This document shows, piece after piece, positions 18,127 through 28,532 of a stretch of DNA of 64,000 bases. The stretch lies in assembly GCA_002728175.1 (NCBI GenBank), contig PBVH01000012.1, positions 106,996-170,995 on the forward strand. Reading direction: 5' to 3'. A program made the translations under genes and the position numbers. This DNA comes from Flavobacteriales bacterium. Its GTDB lineage: Bacteria > Bacteroidota > Bacteroidia > Flavobacteriales > BACL11. Numbering within the stretch: the first letter of the stretch is position 1; each line of letters opens with the position of its first letter. The notes under the pieces are model-generated. The model made no database searches. It saw only the letters and a list, made by a program, of their open reading frames with translations, and had not been told where the DNA came from.

Positions 18127-20703
18127 TTAATTTTTAAGATTATAATACTTTTTATAAAATTTTAAATACTCTTCAACGCCATTAGTTGAATATAACTTCT
18201 TAAAATTTTCAATATTTATAACAAATGTTTGGTGCTTTCTTTGTGATAGTATTTTGTTGACCTCATTTGCCTTTTTTAGTTTTTTCTTATAAGAAATGGC
18301 TTTTTCAGAATTTTCAAAACTTTTAATTGTAACAAGGTGATTGTCTAAAGCGTAAATCATTGCTCCAATTTCAAAAACCTCTGTTTCATATTTGGTGGCG
18401 TTAAAATTAGAAACCAATGTTTTAAAATAATTTATGTTTATATTTTTTTTATCTAATATTACAACGCAAATATGTTTTGATTTTGGTTTGTATAAATAAG
18501 AAAACTCTGATGTTGCTAGCTTATTAGCGTCTGTAATCTTCTGTGGATTTTCTATTTTTTCAAGAAGCTGCGTGGCGTAGTTTTTAATTTCTTCATCCAA
18601 TGAGTTGATTATAATTTTTTGCAATTCTATTTTTGCATTAATAGTATCATTGATAGAGGCGTATGACATTGCTTTAATCAGCCGGTGTTTTTGTATATTC
18701 TCTTTTTTTATTAATGAATCTCCTTGCTTGATAATCTCTTCGAACCTTTCACCTTCGTACAGCTTAAATATTTGATCATACTCGCCTTCAGTTGTTAATT
18801 GTTTTTGAGTTGCGCTAGTTAAGAGAGTTGTGTCGCTTAATATTTTTGCACACATACTGTTGGGGTATCTTAATAGCAAGTCTGTTTTTATTTCTTCTGC
18901 TTTTGTTTTCTTATTTAAGTTGAAATATAAATAATAAACATTATAAAGAGCTAAAGAGCTATAGGACTCGTCATTTGGATGTTTTTCTACAATTCTTAAA
19001 AATGTTTTAATACTTGTTTCGTACTCATTTAGTACGTCTCTAAAAATTATAGCCATTTGATACAGCGACTCTTTTATTTTGTTGTTAGATATATCAAAAT
19101 CTTCTTTAGATTTTGGAAGTTGACTTAAATAAAACTCTGGGTTTTTTTTACTTTTATCCAAATCTGATTCAGAATCTTTGCTTAACGAATCCGTTTCCAT
19201 TAAAACATTTACGCTCTTTTTATCTTTTCTCCTCCAATTGTCTTCTAATTTTCTTTTACCCCATTTCTTTCTAAATTCAGACATTCCAAAACTTAGGGTA
19301 GATGGATTATAAAAATACCACTTTCCAGCAGAGGTGTTGTTACCAAGCTGACCAGTGTTGTTTCTTGAATTTTGATAAGAGAGGCTTTGTCTTTGTTGAC
19401 GCTCTTCTTGTTCCTTTCTTTCTTTTTCAATCACTTTTTGTATAATCTTTTGTATCAGTGCTCTTTTTTCGTTTTCTGGTAACAACGCTATGTATTGTAA
19501 GCTGTCTTCCAGCTCTACAATATTTATATGATAAACTAAATCTGTAAAAACTTGCTGGTTTTCACTAGATTCAATATAATTTCTGTGGTTCTCTGACATA
19601 TAAAAAACTGTACTGTCATACATGTTTTTAGTCGCAACATAATTCTTATTTGCATACTGGAGGTTTGCTAAAGAAAGGAATGAAAGCGCTTTTTGAGCAT
19701 CGTTATTTACGCTATTTTTTGTAGACAAAAAATAATTTTCTATTGCTGCATTAGTATCTGCATTGTTTAAACTTATTTCTGCAAGAGTGTAATAAATTTG
19801 ATCTAAATATTCCTTGTTTTTTTCGTCCTTTAGCATTTTTACAAGGCTTTCTTTTGCCTTCTGTCCCATCCTGCTTCCAGAATCAGACGAACGTGCTAAA
19901 TTCATTTTTGCATTGAACGCCATTTCATATTCTGGGCTTAATTTAAGGGTCTTTTGATAGTAAAATGACGCTTGCTTAAAATTGTTGTAAAACTGATATA
20001 TTTGTGCTATTATGTAGTTGATTCTTGTTTTATCTGCTTTTCTTTTAACAATCTTTTCAAGCTTTTTTAACTCTTCAAGGGCTAAAGAAAGGTTGTTTTG
20101 TTTTAAATAATAATCTGCCTTTACAAAACCAAACTTAACATCAAACTTCTTTGGTTTATTTTTTTCATTCTCCAACTCTTCTAACAGCATCTCTGACTGA
20201 GTGTAGTTTCCTAGTTCTAAATGTGATCTAATGAGCCAAAGTGTAGCGTAAAATCGAATTTCATTTTTTTTGTATTCTTCAATTATAAAGGTAAATGTGT
20301 TTTTTGCTTCTTGAAAATCACCCTTGTAAAAATATGCTTTTCCAACTAAAAGATAGCTGTCGTCAATCCACTTACAATATTCCCTTCCTCTTATTTTCAT
20401 CGAATGACGCTGAATAACGACAGAGCCCTTTTTTATAGCTTTATCCATGTAGGATTGTGTATTAGCGTTTTTCAAATTAACCTCTTTATAAACCGGAAGT
20501 ATCGACGTGTAGTCGTCTTGATGTTTTGAATGAATTTTTCTTAAACCTGTTTTTAAACTTTCGTTTCCATTAAAATATCCATTATACTTTGCTGTTGTAT
20601 TATGATACTGCCTATTAACCCAAGACTTTTTTTTGGTTGAACAAGAGTTTATCAAAAACAGCAGAGATAGTAATAAAATTGTTCTGTAAAATTTTGTAAA
20701 CAT
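18127..20703 (-). CDS. porW: Type IX secretion system periplasmic lipoprotein PorW/SprE
   Basis: An 858-residue lipoprotein (signal YRTILLLSLLFLINSC, Cys21) with the family's conserved start after the lipobox (KKKSWVNRQYHNTTAKYNGYFNGNESL) and many TPR-like helices (YFYKGDFQEAKNTFTFIIEEY, NFKQASFYYQKTLKLSPEYE, YETSIKTFLRIVEKHPND). PorW/SprE is needed for T9SS function and gliding in Flavobacterium and links the trans-envelope core to the outer-membrane parts. A divergent M23 peptidase gene starts 88 bases away. This shows the organism has a T9SS even though the core genes gldK-N and sprA are elsewhere. Confidence 0.92.
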   Translation of the reverse strand: MFTKFYRTILLLSLLFLINSCSTKKKSWVNRQYHNTTAKYNGYFNGNESLKTGLRKIHSKHQDDYTSILPVYKEVNLKNANTQSYMDKAIKKGSVVIQRHSMKIRGREYCKWIDDSYLLVGKAYFYKGDFQEAKNTFTFIIEEYKKNEIRFYATLWLIRSHLELGNYTQSEMLLEELENEKNKPKKFDVKFGFVKADYYLKQNNLSLALEELKKLEKIVKRKADKTRINYIIAQIYQFYNNFKQASFYYQKTLKLSPEYEMAFNAKMNLARSSDSGSRMGQKAKESLVKMLKDEKNKEYLDQIYYTLAEISLNNADTNAAIENYFLSTKNSVNNDAQKALSFLSLANLQYANKNYVATKNMYDSTVFYMSENHRNYIESSENQQVFTDLVYHINIVELEDSLQYIALLPENEKRALIQKIIQKVIEKERKEQEERQQRQSLSYQNSRNNTGQLGNNTSAGKWYFYNPSTLSFGMSEFRKKWGKRKLEDNWRRKDKKSVNVLMETDSLSKDSESDLDKSKKNPEFYLSQLPKSKEDFDISNNKIKESLYQMAIIFRDVLNEYETSIKTFLRIVEKHPNDESYSSLALYNVYYLYFNLNKKTKAEEIKTDLLLRYPNSMCAKILSDTTLLTSATQKQLTTEGEYDQIFKLYEGERFEEIIKQGDSLIKKENIQKHRLIKAMSYASINDTINAKIELQKIIINSLDEEIKNYATQLLEKIENPQKITDANKLATSEFSYLYKPKSKHICVVILDKKNININYFKTLVSNFNATKYETEVFEIGAMIYALDNHLVTIKSFENSEKAISYKKKLKKANEVNKILSQRKHQTFVINIENFKKLYSTNGVEEYLKFYKKYYNLKN

Positions 20704-20790
20704 TTAAAATCTAACTGTATATTAAAATATTTTACGGTAAAATAAAAATAATCACAAATATGCTTATATTTTTATGATATTTGCAAAATA

Positions 20791-21651
20791 ATGACGAATA
20801 ATAAACCTCGCAAAAAAATTTTTCAATTTCTATTACAACGCTATCGAGTTGTAATTATTGCGGATAATTCTCTTGAAGAGAGAATGTCTATTCGTTTTTC
20901 TATACTTAAGTTTTTTGTGTTAATATCAAGTATTTTGGCTGTTGTGGTTTTTATTACATTATTTATTGTAACCAACTCTAGTTTAAGCCAATACATTCCT
21001 GGCAGATCAAAAGATGAGGTTTTAAAAAGTCTAATTGATCTCAACATGCAAGCTGACTCTTTAAAGGCTTCACTTAACAAGCGTGATGCATATTTAAATA
21101 ATATTGAAAGTGTTTTGGCCGGAAATGATTCGTTTTTAATTAATAGTAATGATTTTGACGCTGATACTGCTTTAGCTTTAGAAAACATTACTTTTGAGGC
21201 TTCACAAGAAGACTCTATTCTTCGTTTGGTAGTTGAAAATGAAGAAAGAGGTATGTTAAGTTATTCTAAAAAAGACGATGGCAGTTTTGTTTTCTTCCCT
21301 CCTGTTGTCGGCTATATCTCTGACACGTTTAATTTTCAAAAAAGACATTTTGCTGTTGATTTGGTTGCTAAAAAGAATAGTAAAATTTCTAGTGTTTTAG
21401 CAGGAACAGTTATTGTAAGTGATTGGTCTTCAGAAGTTGGTTATTTTATTGGAATACAACACAAAGACAACTACATTTCTTTTTATAAACATAACTCAGC
21501 TTTGCTTAAAAAGGTTGGTGATTATGTTTCTGCTGGTGAACATATAGCTGTTATTGGTAATTCTGGAGAATTTTCTACTGGACCTCATCTTCACTTTGAG
21601 TTATGGCACAACGGAAGTCCTGTTAACCCATTAGACTATATTAATTTTTAA
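20791..21651 (+). CDS. M23 family metallopeptidase, complete active site
   Basis: A 286-residue bitopic protein: cytoplasmic basic N-terminus, one membrane helix (FVLISSILAVVVFITLFIV), a short helical linker, then a LytM/M23 domain from about residue 165. All zinc and catalytic residues are present: H-x3-D in RHFAVDLVA and H-x-H in TGPHLHFELW. It should cleave peptidoglycan cross-bridges in the periplasm. It is divergent from porW and 3 bases from the GH3 gene. A near-consensus -7 element (GATATTTG, 20776-20783) ends only 7 bases before the ATG. Confidence 0.93.
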   Translation: MTNNKPRKKIFQFLLQRYRVVIIADNSLEERMSIRFSILKFFVLISSILAVVVFITLFIVTNSSLSQYIPGRSKDEVLKSLIDLNMQADSLKASLNKRDAYLNNIESVLAGNDSFLINSNDFDADTALALENITFEASQEDSILRLVVENEERGMLSYSKKDDGSFVFFPPVVGYISDTFNFQKRHFAVDLVAKKNSKISSVLAGTVIVSDWSSEVGYFIGIQHKDNYISFYKHNSALLKKVGDYVSAGEHIAVIGNSGEFSTGPHLHFELWHNGSPVNPLDYINF

Positions 21652-21654
21652 AAT

Positions 21655-23142
21655 ATGACTTTAAAATCTTTTTTTGGATATTATTTTGCAAAATATATTG
21701 TTAAAAAAAACAACACCTGGATTAATGCCGCAGTTAGCACACAAAACAAACAGAGAAAATTCATTTTAGATAATGCTAAAAACACAAAATTTGGAAAAGA
21801 TCATGGGTTTTCTAAAATATTAAACTATACTGATTGGAAAAAATCTGTTCCTATCAGAGATTATGAGGGCTTGAAACCATATATTGATTTGGTTGTTAAT
21901 GGTGAAAATGATATATTATGGCCTGGAAAACCTATTTATTTTTGCAAAACTTCTGGAACAACTTCTGGAAGTAAATATATTCCTATTAGTAAACAGTCTA
22001 TGAAGCACCATATAATTGCAGCAAGAGATGCTATTTTAGCATATATATATGAGACAAAAAACACATCTATAATAAACGGTAAAATGATTTTTATTCAGGG
22101 TTCACCCGTCTTGTCTACTATTTCTGGAATACTAACAGGTCGACTTTCTGGAATAGTTGCACACCACACCCCTTGGTATCTTAAACGAAACCAGCTTCCA
22201 ACACTTAAAACTAATAGTATTAACTCTTGGGAAGAAAAGATTGATGCAATATGTAATGAAACTAAAAAGGCAGACCTTAGATTAATAAGCGGTATTCCCC
22301 CTTGGGTACAAATGTATTTTGAAAAATTAATTGAAAAAACAGGTAAAAATATTGCCTCGGTTTTTCCAAAATTTAGTTTGTTCATACATGGAGGGGTTAA
22401 TTTTAAACCGTATAAAAAAACTTTTGAGAAGCTGATTGGTAAATCCGTAGATTCTGTTGAACTATATCCTGCCTCAGAAGGTTTCATTGCTTATCAAAAC
22501 TCTTTAAAAGAAAAAGGTTTATTGTTGTGTGTAAATCACGGAATTTTTTATGAGTTTATTGTTGCTGATAGTTTTTATGAAAACAAACAAAAAAGAATTA
22601 GTCTTGAAGACGTTGAGATAGGTGTTAATTATGTAATAATACTAAACACTACAGCGGGACTTTACGGCTATAATATCGGAGATACTATAAAGTTCGTTTC
22701 TTTGGACCCTTATAAAATCATTGTTACGGGTAGAATAAAACACTTTACATCCGCTTTTGGTGAGCATGTAATAGGCGAGGAAGTTGATTTTGCTATCAAC
22801 AAGGCAATAAACAAATTGTCAGCAGAAATTGTTGAATTTCATGTTGCCCCTATGGTAAATCCAACAAATGGATTGCCTTACCACGAGTGGTTAATTGAAT
22901 TTGAATCGCCGCCAAAAGACTTGTTATTGTTTGAAAAAACAATTGATGATTATTTACAAGAAAAAAACTCTTACTATAAAGATTTAATTAAAGGAAAGGT
23001 TTTGCGATCTTTAAAAATTACTTTAATTAACAAAAACGGATTTAGAAAATATATGCAGTCTGTTGGTAAGCTCGGTGGCCAAAACAAGGTTCCTAGGCTT
23101 TCTAACAACAGAAAAATTGCTGATAAATTATTATGTATATGA
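21655..23142 (+). CDS. GH3 auxin-responsive promoter family protein (acyl-adenylating enzyme)
   Basis: A 495-residue protein of the GH3/JAR1 family within the ANL superfamily. Visible motifs: the ATP phosphate loop FCKTSGTTSGSKYIPIS (about residues 99-115), the adenine-binding YPASEGF, the GYNIGDTIKF region with the ribose-binding Asp, and a hinge before a C-terminal domain ending near KYMQSVGKLGGQNKVPRL. Plant members conjugate amino acids to hormones; the reaction of the bacterial forms, common in Bacteroidota, is unknown. Overlaps dxr by ATGA, so it is translated with the isoprenoid and RseP genes. Confidence 0.9.
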   Translation: MTLKSFFGYYFAKYIVKKNNTWINAAVSTQNKQRKFILDNAKNTKFGKDHGFSKILNYTDWKKSVPIRDYEGLKPYIDLVVNGENDILWPGKPIYFCKTSGTTSGSKYIPISKQSMKHHIIAARDAILAYIYETKNTSIINGKMIFIQGSPVLSTISGILTGRLSGIVAHHTPWYLKRNQLPTLKTNSINSWEEKIDAICNETKKADLRLISGIPPWVQMYFEKLIEKTGKNIASVFPKFSLFIHGGVNFKPYKKTFEKLIGKSVDSVELYPASEGFIAYQNSLKEKGLLLCVNHGIFYEFIVADSFYENKQKRISLEDVEIGVNYVIILNTTAGLYGYNIGDTIKFVSLDPYKIIVTGRIKHFTSAFGEHVIGEEVDFAINKAINKLSAEIVEFHVAPMVNPTNGLPYHEWLIEFESPPKDLLLFEKTIDDYLQEKNSYYKDLIKGKVLRSLKITLINKNGFRKYMQSVGKLGGQNKVPRLSNNRKIADKLLCI

Positions 23143-24290
23143 ATAAAAAAGGAGTAGCTATTCTTGGTTCTACAGGATCAATTGGTACACAAGCTCTTGA
23201 AGTCGTGTTTGAACATCAAAACTTATTTGATGTTCGGGTATTAACCGCAAACAATAATTATAGTCTTCTAATCGAACAGGCTAAGACGTTTAAACCAAAC
23301 TCTGTTGTAATAACAAACGAAATTCATTATGAAACTGTAAACAACACTCTTTCTCCACTTGGAATAAAAGTATATGCGGGGAAAAGTTCTTTGTGTGATG
23401 TTGTTTCAGAGGAAAGTGTTGATGTTGTTCTAACAGCGCTTGTTGGTTTTTCTGGGCTACAACCAACAATTAGCGCTATCAAGGCTAAAAAAACTATCGC
23501 CTTGGCAAATAAAGAAACTTTAGTTGTTGCGGGTGGGCTTATATCTCAACTTTGCGAGGAGAATAGTGTGTCTCTTTTGCCTGTTGACTCTGAGCATTCA
23601 GCTATATTTCAGTGTTTGGTGGGAGAGTCACCAAACTCCATAGAAAAACTTTATCTAACTGCTTCAGGTGGTCCTTTTAGAGGTTTTTCTAGATCCCAGC
23701 TTGAAAATGTTTCTAAAAAATCGGCTCTTAAACACCCTAACTGGAAAATGGGAGCAAAAATAACCATAGATTCCGCCTCTCTTATGAATAAAGGTTTGGA
23801 GCTAATAGAGGCTAGATGGTTATTTGATGTTGCTGTTGAAAACATTGAGGTGGTTGTTCACCCTCAATCTATTATTCACTCCGGTGTTCAGTTTGAGGAC
23901 GGCTCAATAATTGCACAAATTGGAATTCCTGATATGAAACTTCCAATCCAATATGCATTAGCATATCCAGGTAGAATTAAAAATAATTTTAAGCGGTTTA
24001 ATTTTTTTGATTATCCAAATTTCAGTTTTGAAAAGCCTGACGAAAAAGTGTTTAGAAATTTATTTTTAGCAAAAAAAGCAATCTACAAAGGGGGTAATAT
24101 GCCTTGTGTTTTAAACGCTGCCAACGAAATAGCTGTTGATGCTTTTTTAAAAGAAAAAATAGGTTTTTTAAATATGTCTGATCTTATTGAAAATTGCATG
24201 GAAAAAATTACTTTTGTAAAAAATCCAACTTTAGAAGATTATCTGTATTGTGACTCTGAAACAAGAAAGTTGGCAAAAAAACTAATATAA
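23139..24290 (+). CDS. dxr: 1-deoxy-D-xylulose 5-phosphate reductoisomerase
   Basis: Makes 2-C-methyl-D-erythritol 4-phosphate from DXP with NADPH, the committed step of the MEP isoprenoid pathway. N-terminal Rossmann motif ILGSTGSIGTQALEV, NADPH loop ANKETLV, metal/substrate motifs DSEHSAIFQ and TASGGPFR, and SASLMNKGLELIEA are all present. I choose the ATG at 23139 (NKKGVAILG), which forms ATGA with the GH3 stop; an ATG two codons upstream is possible. 383 residues, normal length. Confidence 0.97.
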   Translation: MNKKGVAILGSTGSIGTQALEVVFEHQNLFDVRVLTANNNYSLLIEQAKTFKPNSVVITNEIHYETVNNTLSPLGIKVYAGKSSLCDVVSEESVDVVLTALVGFSGLQPTISAIKAKKTIALANKETLVVAGGLISQLCEENSVSLLPVDSEHSAIFQCLVGESPNSIEKLYLTASGGPFRGFSRSQLENVSKKSALKHPNWKMGAKITIDSASLMNKGLELIEARWLFDVAVENIEVVVHPQSIIHSGVQFEDGSIIAQIGIPDMKLPIQYALAYPGRIKNNFKRFNFFDYPNFSFEKPDEKVFRNLFLAKKAIYKGGNMPCVLNAANEIAVDAFLKEKIGFLNMSDLIENCMEKITFVKNPTLEDYLYCDSETRKLAKKLI

Positions 24291-24291
24291 T

Positions 24292-25629
24292 ATGGAGATT
24301 TTAATTAAAGCGGCTCAACTTATTTTAAGCTTATCAATTCTAGTTGTTTTGCATGAGTTAGGGCACTTTATTCCCGCTAAACTTTTTAAAACTAGGGTTG
24401 AAAAGTTTTATTTGTTTTTTGATCCTTGGTTTTCATTAATAAAAAAACGCTTTGGCGAAACCGAGTATGGTGTTGGTTGGTTGCCCCTTGGCGGTTATGT
24501 AAAGATTTCGGGAATGATTGATGAATCGATGGATAAAGATCAAATGAAAAAACCTGCTGAGAGTTGGGAGTTTCGTGCAAAACCCGCTTGGCAAAGACTA
24601 ATAATTATGCTTGGGGGTGTTTTAGTTAATCTTTTATTAGGCGTTTTTATTTATTCTTTAACTCTTTTTTACTATGGGGACAAGTATTTGTCAAATGACA
24701 ACATAACTGATGGCGTGTGGTGTGTAGATAGTCTTGCTTTGGATTTAGGTTTTAAAACCGGAGATAAAATATTGTTTGCTGACGGAAAAAAAGTCGAGCG
24801 TTTTAACGATATTTTAGAAAGCACTCTGATTTCAAAAAATATAACAATAGATAGAGCTGGTCAACGCATTGATTTACCTGTTCCAACAGATATTATTTCT
24901 CGTTTCATTGAAAAAGAAAGTCGTGCTGTTTTCTTACCAAGAATACCGTCTATTATCGCTGGGTTTGCAGAAAACTCTCTTTGCAAACAGTCTGGACTTA
25001 TGATAAAAGACCGTATTGTACAAATTGGACAAACAGAAATTAAATATCACGATCAGATTATTAACGCTCTTCAAAACTATAAAAACCAAAGTGTTTACAT
25101 AGGCGTAATAAGAAACGGCAATCTCATGAGCTTTGATGTTCCGGTTTCAATAGATGGAAAAATTGGTTTCTATCCTGCCGGACTGGATTTAAATGAGCTG
25201 GATAAATTAGGTGTTTATAAACTTTCGTCCGAAAAATACTCGCTCCTATCTTGTTTTCCTGCCGGATGGAATAAGGCTGTTAAAAAACTATCTAGCTACA
25301 TCAATCAGTTTAAACTTATTCTCAACCCAAACACAGGGGCATATAAGGGTCTGGGGGGGTTTGGATCAATTGGATCTCTGTTTCCGTCTGAGTGGAATTG
25401 GGAAATGTTCTGGAACTTAACAGCTTTTTTGTCATTAATGTTAGCTTTCATGAACCTTCTTCCTATACCCGCTCTTGATGGTGGTCATGTTATGTTTTTA
25501 CTGTATGAAATAGTTGTTGGCAAGCCTGCCCCTGAAAAATTTGTTGAAAACGCTCAGGTGTTTGGCATGATTATTTTATTATCTTTGGTGGTGTATGCAA
25601 ATGCAAATGATATTATCCGTTTATTATAA
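24292..25629 (+). CDS. rseP: RIP metalloprotease RseP (site-2 protease)
   Basis: A 445-residue intramembrane zinc protease. The HExxH motif is in the first helix (VVLHELGHF, His21, Glu22, His25); a PDZ domain lies in the periplasmic loop (about residues 215-290, with AGFAENSLCKQSGLMIKDRIVQI); the second metal motif is in a late helix (LLPIPALDGGHVMF). RseP cuts membrane anchors such as anti-sigma factors and remnant signal peptides. One base separates it from dxr, the frequent bacterial dxr-rseP pairing. Confidence 0.96.
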   Translation: MEILIKAAQLILSLSILVVLHELGHFIPAKLFKTRVEKFYLFFDPWFSLIKKRFGETEYGVGWLPLGGYVKISGMIDESMDKDQMKKPAESWEFRAKPAWQRLIIMLGGVLVNLLLGVFIYSLTLFYYGDKYLSNDNITDGVWCVDSLALDLGFKTGDKILFADGKKVERFNDILESTLISKNITIDRAGQRIDLPVPTDIISRFIEKESRAVFLPRIPSIIAGFAENSLCKQSGLMIKDRIVQIGQTEIKYHDQIINALQNYKNQSVYIGVIRNGNLMSFDVPVSIDGKIGFYPAGLDLNELDKLGVYKLSSEKYSLLSCFPAGWNKAVKKLSSYINQFKLILNPNTGAYKGLGGFGSIGSLFPSEWNWEMFWNLTAFLSLMLAFMNLLPIPALDGGHVMFLLYEIVVGKPAPEKFVENAQVFGMIILLSLVVYANANDIIRLL

Positions 25630-26940
25630 ATGATTCTTGCTCTTACTTCATATCATTATATTATAATTTTTTCTTTAACAATTATAATTTCCTATTTTTT
25701 TAATATTTATGCTAAAAAGACCGGAATACCTTCTGTTTTAATGCTTATCGGGCTTGGTGTTCTTATCAACTATGTCTTATCAAGTTTTATCGGTGTTGAA
25801 AAGCCTAATCTTTTTCCCATTCTAAAGGTTATTGGTGTTTTTGGATTAATTTTAATTGTATTAGAAGCAGCTTTAGATCTTTCTTTGGTTAAAGAAAAGG
25901 TTTCTCTAATTATAAAATCAACGCTTGTGGCTTTGCTTGGTTTAGTTGGGACCGCTTATTTTTCTGCCGAGGCTCTTGTTCTTTTTGTTGAAGAAATGGA
26001 TATAATTACTGGGTTAATTTATACTATTCCTCTTTCAATATTAAGCTCGGCCATTATTCTGCCAAGCGTTGAAGATCTAAATGAAAATAAAAAGGAGTTC
26101 ATGATTTATGAAAGCACAATATCTGATATTTTAGGTATTATTGCTTTTTATGCTGTTTTGTCAATGGTTGGGGCGGACTCTAATGAAGGTGTTTATGGAG
26201 AGGTTTTTGGCAATCTTGTTTTCACGGTAATTTTTTCAATAATAATTTCTTATGTTCTTGTGTACGTTTTTCAAAATATTGCTGGTCATGTTAAGTTGTT
26301 TTTGTTAATAGCAATTCTTCTTCTTCTTTACGCTGTTGGAAAAATGTTTCATCTTTCCTCATTAGTTATGATATTAATTTTTGGTGTAATTTTAAATAAT
26401 TACAAATTGTTTTTTTCGGGCGGCCTTGCTTCTCTTTTAAATATGGAAAGGGTTGACCACATCTTAAATGACATGAAGGTTATCACTGCTGAATCTGCAT
26501 TTGTTGTTAGAACATTCTTCTTTATTATCTTTGGATGGTCTATAACTATTTCTGATTTATTTAGTTTAAAGGTTATTGGTATCGGTATTTGTATTTTATT
26601 CATCATTTATATAATCCGCGCATTATTTTTATTTCTGTTTCAAGGAAAAGATATTTTTCCACAACTTTTTTTAGCCCCGCGAGGTTTAATAACAATCCTT
26701 CTTTTCTTTGCTATACCAGAAGAAACTAGAAACGCAAACGAAGAAATAGAAGGTGTACTTTTGTTTATTATTTTAACAACATGTTTAATAATGAGTTGGG
26801 CGCTGGTTGTCCAAAAAAACAAAGAAAAATTACAAAAAGAAATTCTTGATCAGGTTAAAAACGAAAGTGTGGATAAAGATGCCGATCTTGTTGAAGCTCC
26901 TGTTGCTCAGAAAGAAACCGAAAACAATATAGAAGAATAA
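25630..26940 (+). CDS. Cation:proton antiporter (CPA1/NhaP-like)
   Basis: A 436-residue membrane protein with 11-13 predicted helices and no TrkA domain. Helix content and the pairs GIPSVLMLIGLGVLINY, PLSILSSAIILPSVEDL and STISDILGIIAFYAVL (carrying the conserved acidic residue of the transport core) match the CPA family. It starts directly after the rseP stop, implying one transcript. The last 45 residues are a hydrophilic Glu/Lys/Asp-rich tail. Na+ versus K+ preference cannot be read. Confidence 0.85.
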   Translation: MILALTSYHYIIIFSLTIIISYFFNIYAKKTGIPSVLMLIGLGVLINYVLSSFIGVEKPNLFPILKVIGVFGLILIVLEAALDLSLVKEKVSLIIKSTLVALLGLVGTAYFSAEALVLFVEEMDIITGLIYTIPLSILSSAIILPSVEDLNENKKEFMIYESTISDILGIIAFYAVLSMVGADSNEGVYGEVFGNLVFTVIFSIIISYVLVYVFQNIAGHVKLFLLIAILLLLYAVGKMFHLSSLVMILIFGVILNNYKLFFSGGLASLLNMERVDHILNDMKVITAESAFVVRTFFFIIFGWSITISDLFSLKVIGIGICILFIIYIIRALFLFLFQGKDIFPQLFLAPRGLITILLFFAIPEETRNANEEIEGVLLFIILTTCLIMSWALVVQKNKEKLQKEILDQVKNESVDKDADLVEAPVAQKETENNIEE

Positions 26941-26952
26941 TTAACTCTCTAT

Positions 26953-26983
26953 TTTGTCTTTTTTCCGGCTTTTTATAGCTTTG
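26953..26983 (+). promoter_or_regulatory. Promoter of the aldehyde dehydrogenase gene
   Basis: TTTG (26953-26956), 19 bases, then TAGCTTTG (26976-26983): both elements match the Bacteroidota vegetative promoter (-33 TTTG, -7 TAnnTTTG). The ATG at 27000 lies 16 bases downstream, so the leader would be about 10 bases. One of the three best promoters in the window. Confidence 0.65.
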
Positions 26984-26999
26984 CCTAAAACTAAATATT

Positions 27000-28532
27000 A
27001 TGATAAATATACAAGAAACTCTTTGCACGCTTGGGATTTTAGAAATTAACGCTGGTTCTTCTACGGGTCAAACATCATATAAGTCTGATAATATAATTCA
27101 TTCTTATTCTCCTGTTGATGGAAAATTAATAGGCTCAGTTTCTGTAACAACTGAAGAAGAATATGAGAAAATAATACAAACTGCTTCTCAAGCTTTTAAA
27201 CATTGGCGTTCCGTTCCCGCTCCAAAAAGAGGGGAAATTGTTAGGCAATATGGAGAAAAACTTCGTAAATACAAACAGCCTTTAGGTGAGCTCGTTTCTT
27301 ATGAAATGGGTAAGTCATTACAAGAGGGTCTTGGGGAGGTTCAAGAAATGATTGATATTTGTGATTTTGCAGTGGGGCTTTCTAGACAACTTCATGGTTT
27401 AACCATGCATTCTGAAAGGCCAGGACACAGAATGTATGAACAATATCATCCGCTTGGAATTGTTGGAATAATTTCTGCATTTAATTTTCCTGTTGCTGTT
27501 TGGAATTGGAATACTGCTCTTGCGTGGATTTGTGGGGATGTGTGTGTTTGGAAGGCCTCTGAAAAAACACCTCTATGTGCTGTTGCGTGTCAAAACATCT
27601 GGGTTGAGGTGGCTAAGGAAAATAACCTTCCTGAAGGAGTGTCTTGTATTGTAAATGGTGACTTTAAAGTTGGTGAGCTTATCACTAAAGATGATCGTGT
27701 TCCTCTCGTTTCAGCGACTGGATCAACTAGAATGGGAAGAATTGTTGGCTCTGTTGTTGCAGAGCGTTTTGGAAAATCTTTACTAGAACTTGGCGGGAAC
27801 AATGCGATAATTATTACCCCTGATGCAGATCTTGATATAACAATAATAGGAGCTTTGTTTGGTGCTGTGGGAACGTGTGGTCAAAGATGTACCTCAACCA
27901 GAAGGCTTATTGTTCACGAATCATTATATAATGAAGTTAAAACAAAATTATCAAAAGCATATACTCAATTGAAAATAGGAAATCCTCTTGATGAAACAAA
28001 TCATGTTGGACCTCTTATAGATAAAGATGCGGTTAATACCTATTTGGAAGCAATTGAAAGGGCAAAAAAGGAAGGAGGTGCCGTTTTAGTGGAGGGTGAA
28101 GTATTAAAAGGACCCAATTATACAAGCGGGTGTTATGTTAAGCCTGTAATTATAGAGGCTGAAAATCATTATGATATTGTTCAACATGAAACATTTGCGC
28201 CAATATTATATTTAATAAAATATTCTTCTCTTGATGAAGCTATAGAGATGCAAAACGGTGTTAAACAAGGTTTGTCTTCTGCTATTATGACTAATAATTT
28301 ACGAGAAGCTGAAAAGTTTCTTTCTGCCTCTGGTAGTGATTGTGGTATTGCAAATGTTAATATTGGAACTAGTGGGGCTGAAATTGGCGGTGCTTTTGGT
28401 GGTGAAAAAGAAACCGGTGGGGGTAGAGAAAGCGGTAGTGACGCTTGGAAAATATATATGAGAAGACAAACAAACACTATTAATTACACCTCTGATCTTC
28501 CTTTGGCACAAGGAATTAAGTTTGATTTATAG
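27000..28532 (+). CDS. Aldehyde dehydrogenase, ALDH7 (alpha-aminoadipic semialdehyde/P6C dehydrogenase-like)
   Basis: A 510-residue NAD(P)+-dependent aldehyde dehydrogenase. Motifs in order: [15 protein letters not shown] (active-site Asn), the nucleotide loop around SATGSTRMG, the catalytic Glu in LLELGGNN and the nucleophile Cys in [16 protein letters not shown] and GQRCTS are typical of ALDH7 (antiquitin), which oxidises alpha-aminoadipic semialdehyde in lysine breakdown. It has its own promoter and no operon partner, so the substrate stays inferred. Confidence 0.92.
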   Translation: MINIQETLCTLGILEINAGSSTGQTSYKSDNIIHSYSPVDGKLIGSVSVTTEEEYEKIIQTASQAFKHWRSVPAPKRGEIVRQYGEKLRKYKQPLGELVSYEMGKSLQEGLGEVQEMIDICDFAVGLSRQLHGLTMHSERPGHRMYEQYHPLGIVGIISAFNFPVAVWNWNTALAWICGDVCVWKASEKTPLCAVACQNIWVEVAKENNLPEGVSCIVNGDFKVGELITKDDRVPLVSATGSTRMGRIVGSVVAERFGKSLLELGGNNAIIITPDADLDITIIGALFGAVGTCGQRCTSTRRLIVHESLYNEVKTKLSKAYTQLKIGNPLDETNHVGPLIDKDAVNTYLEAIERAKKEGGAVLVEGEVLKGPNYTSGCYVKPVIIEAENHYDIVQHETFAPILYLIKYSSLDEAIEMQNGVKQGLSSAIMTNNLREAEKFLSASGSDCGIANVNIGTSGAEIGGAFGGEKETGGGRESGSDAWKIYMRRQTNTINYTSDLPLAQGIKFDL

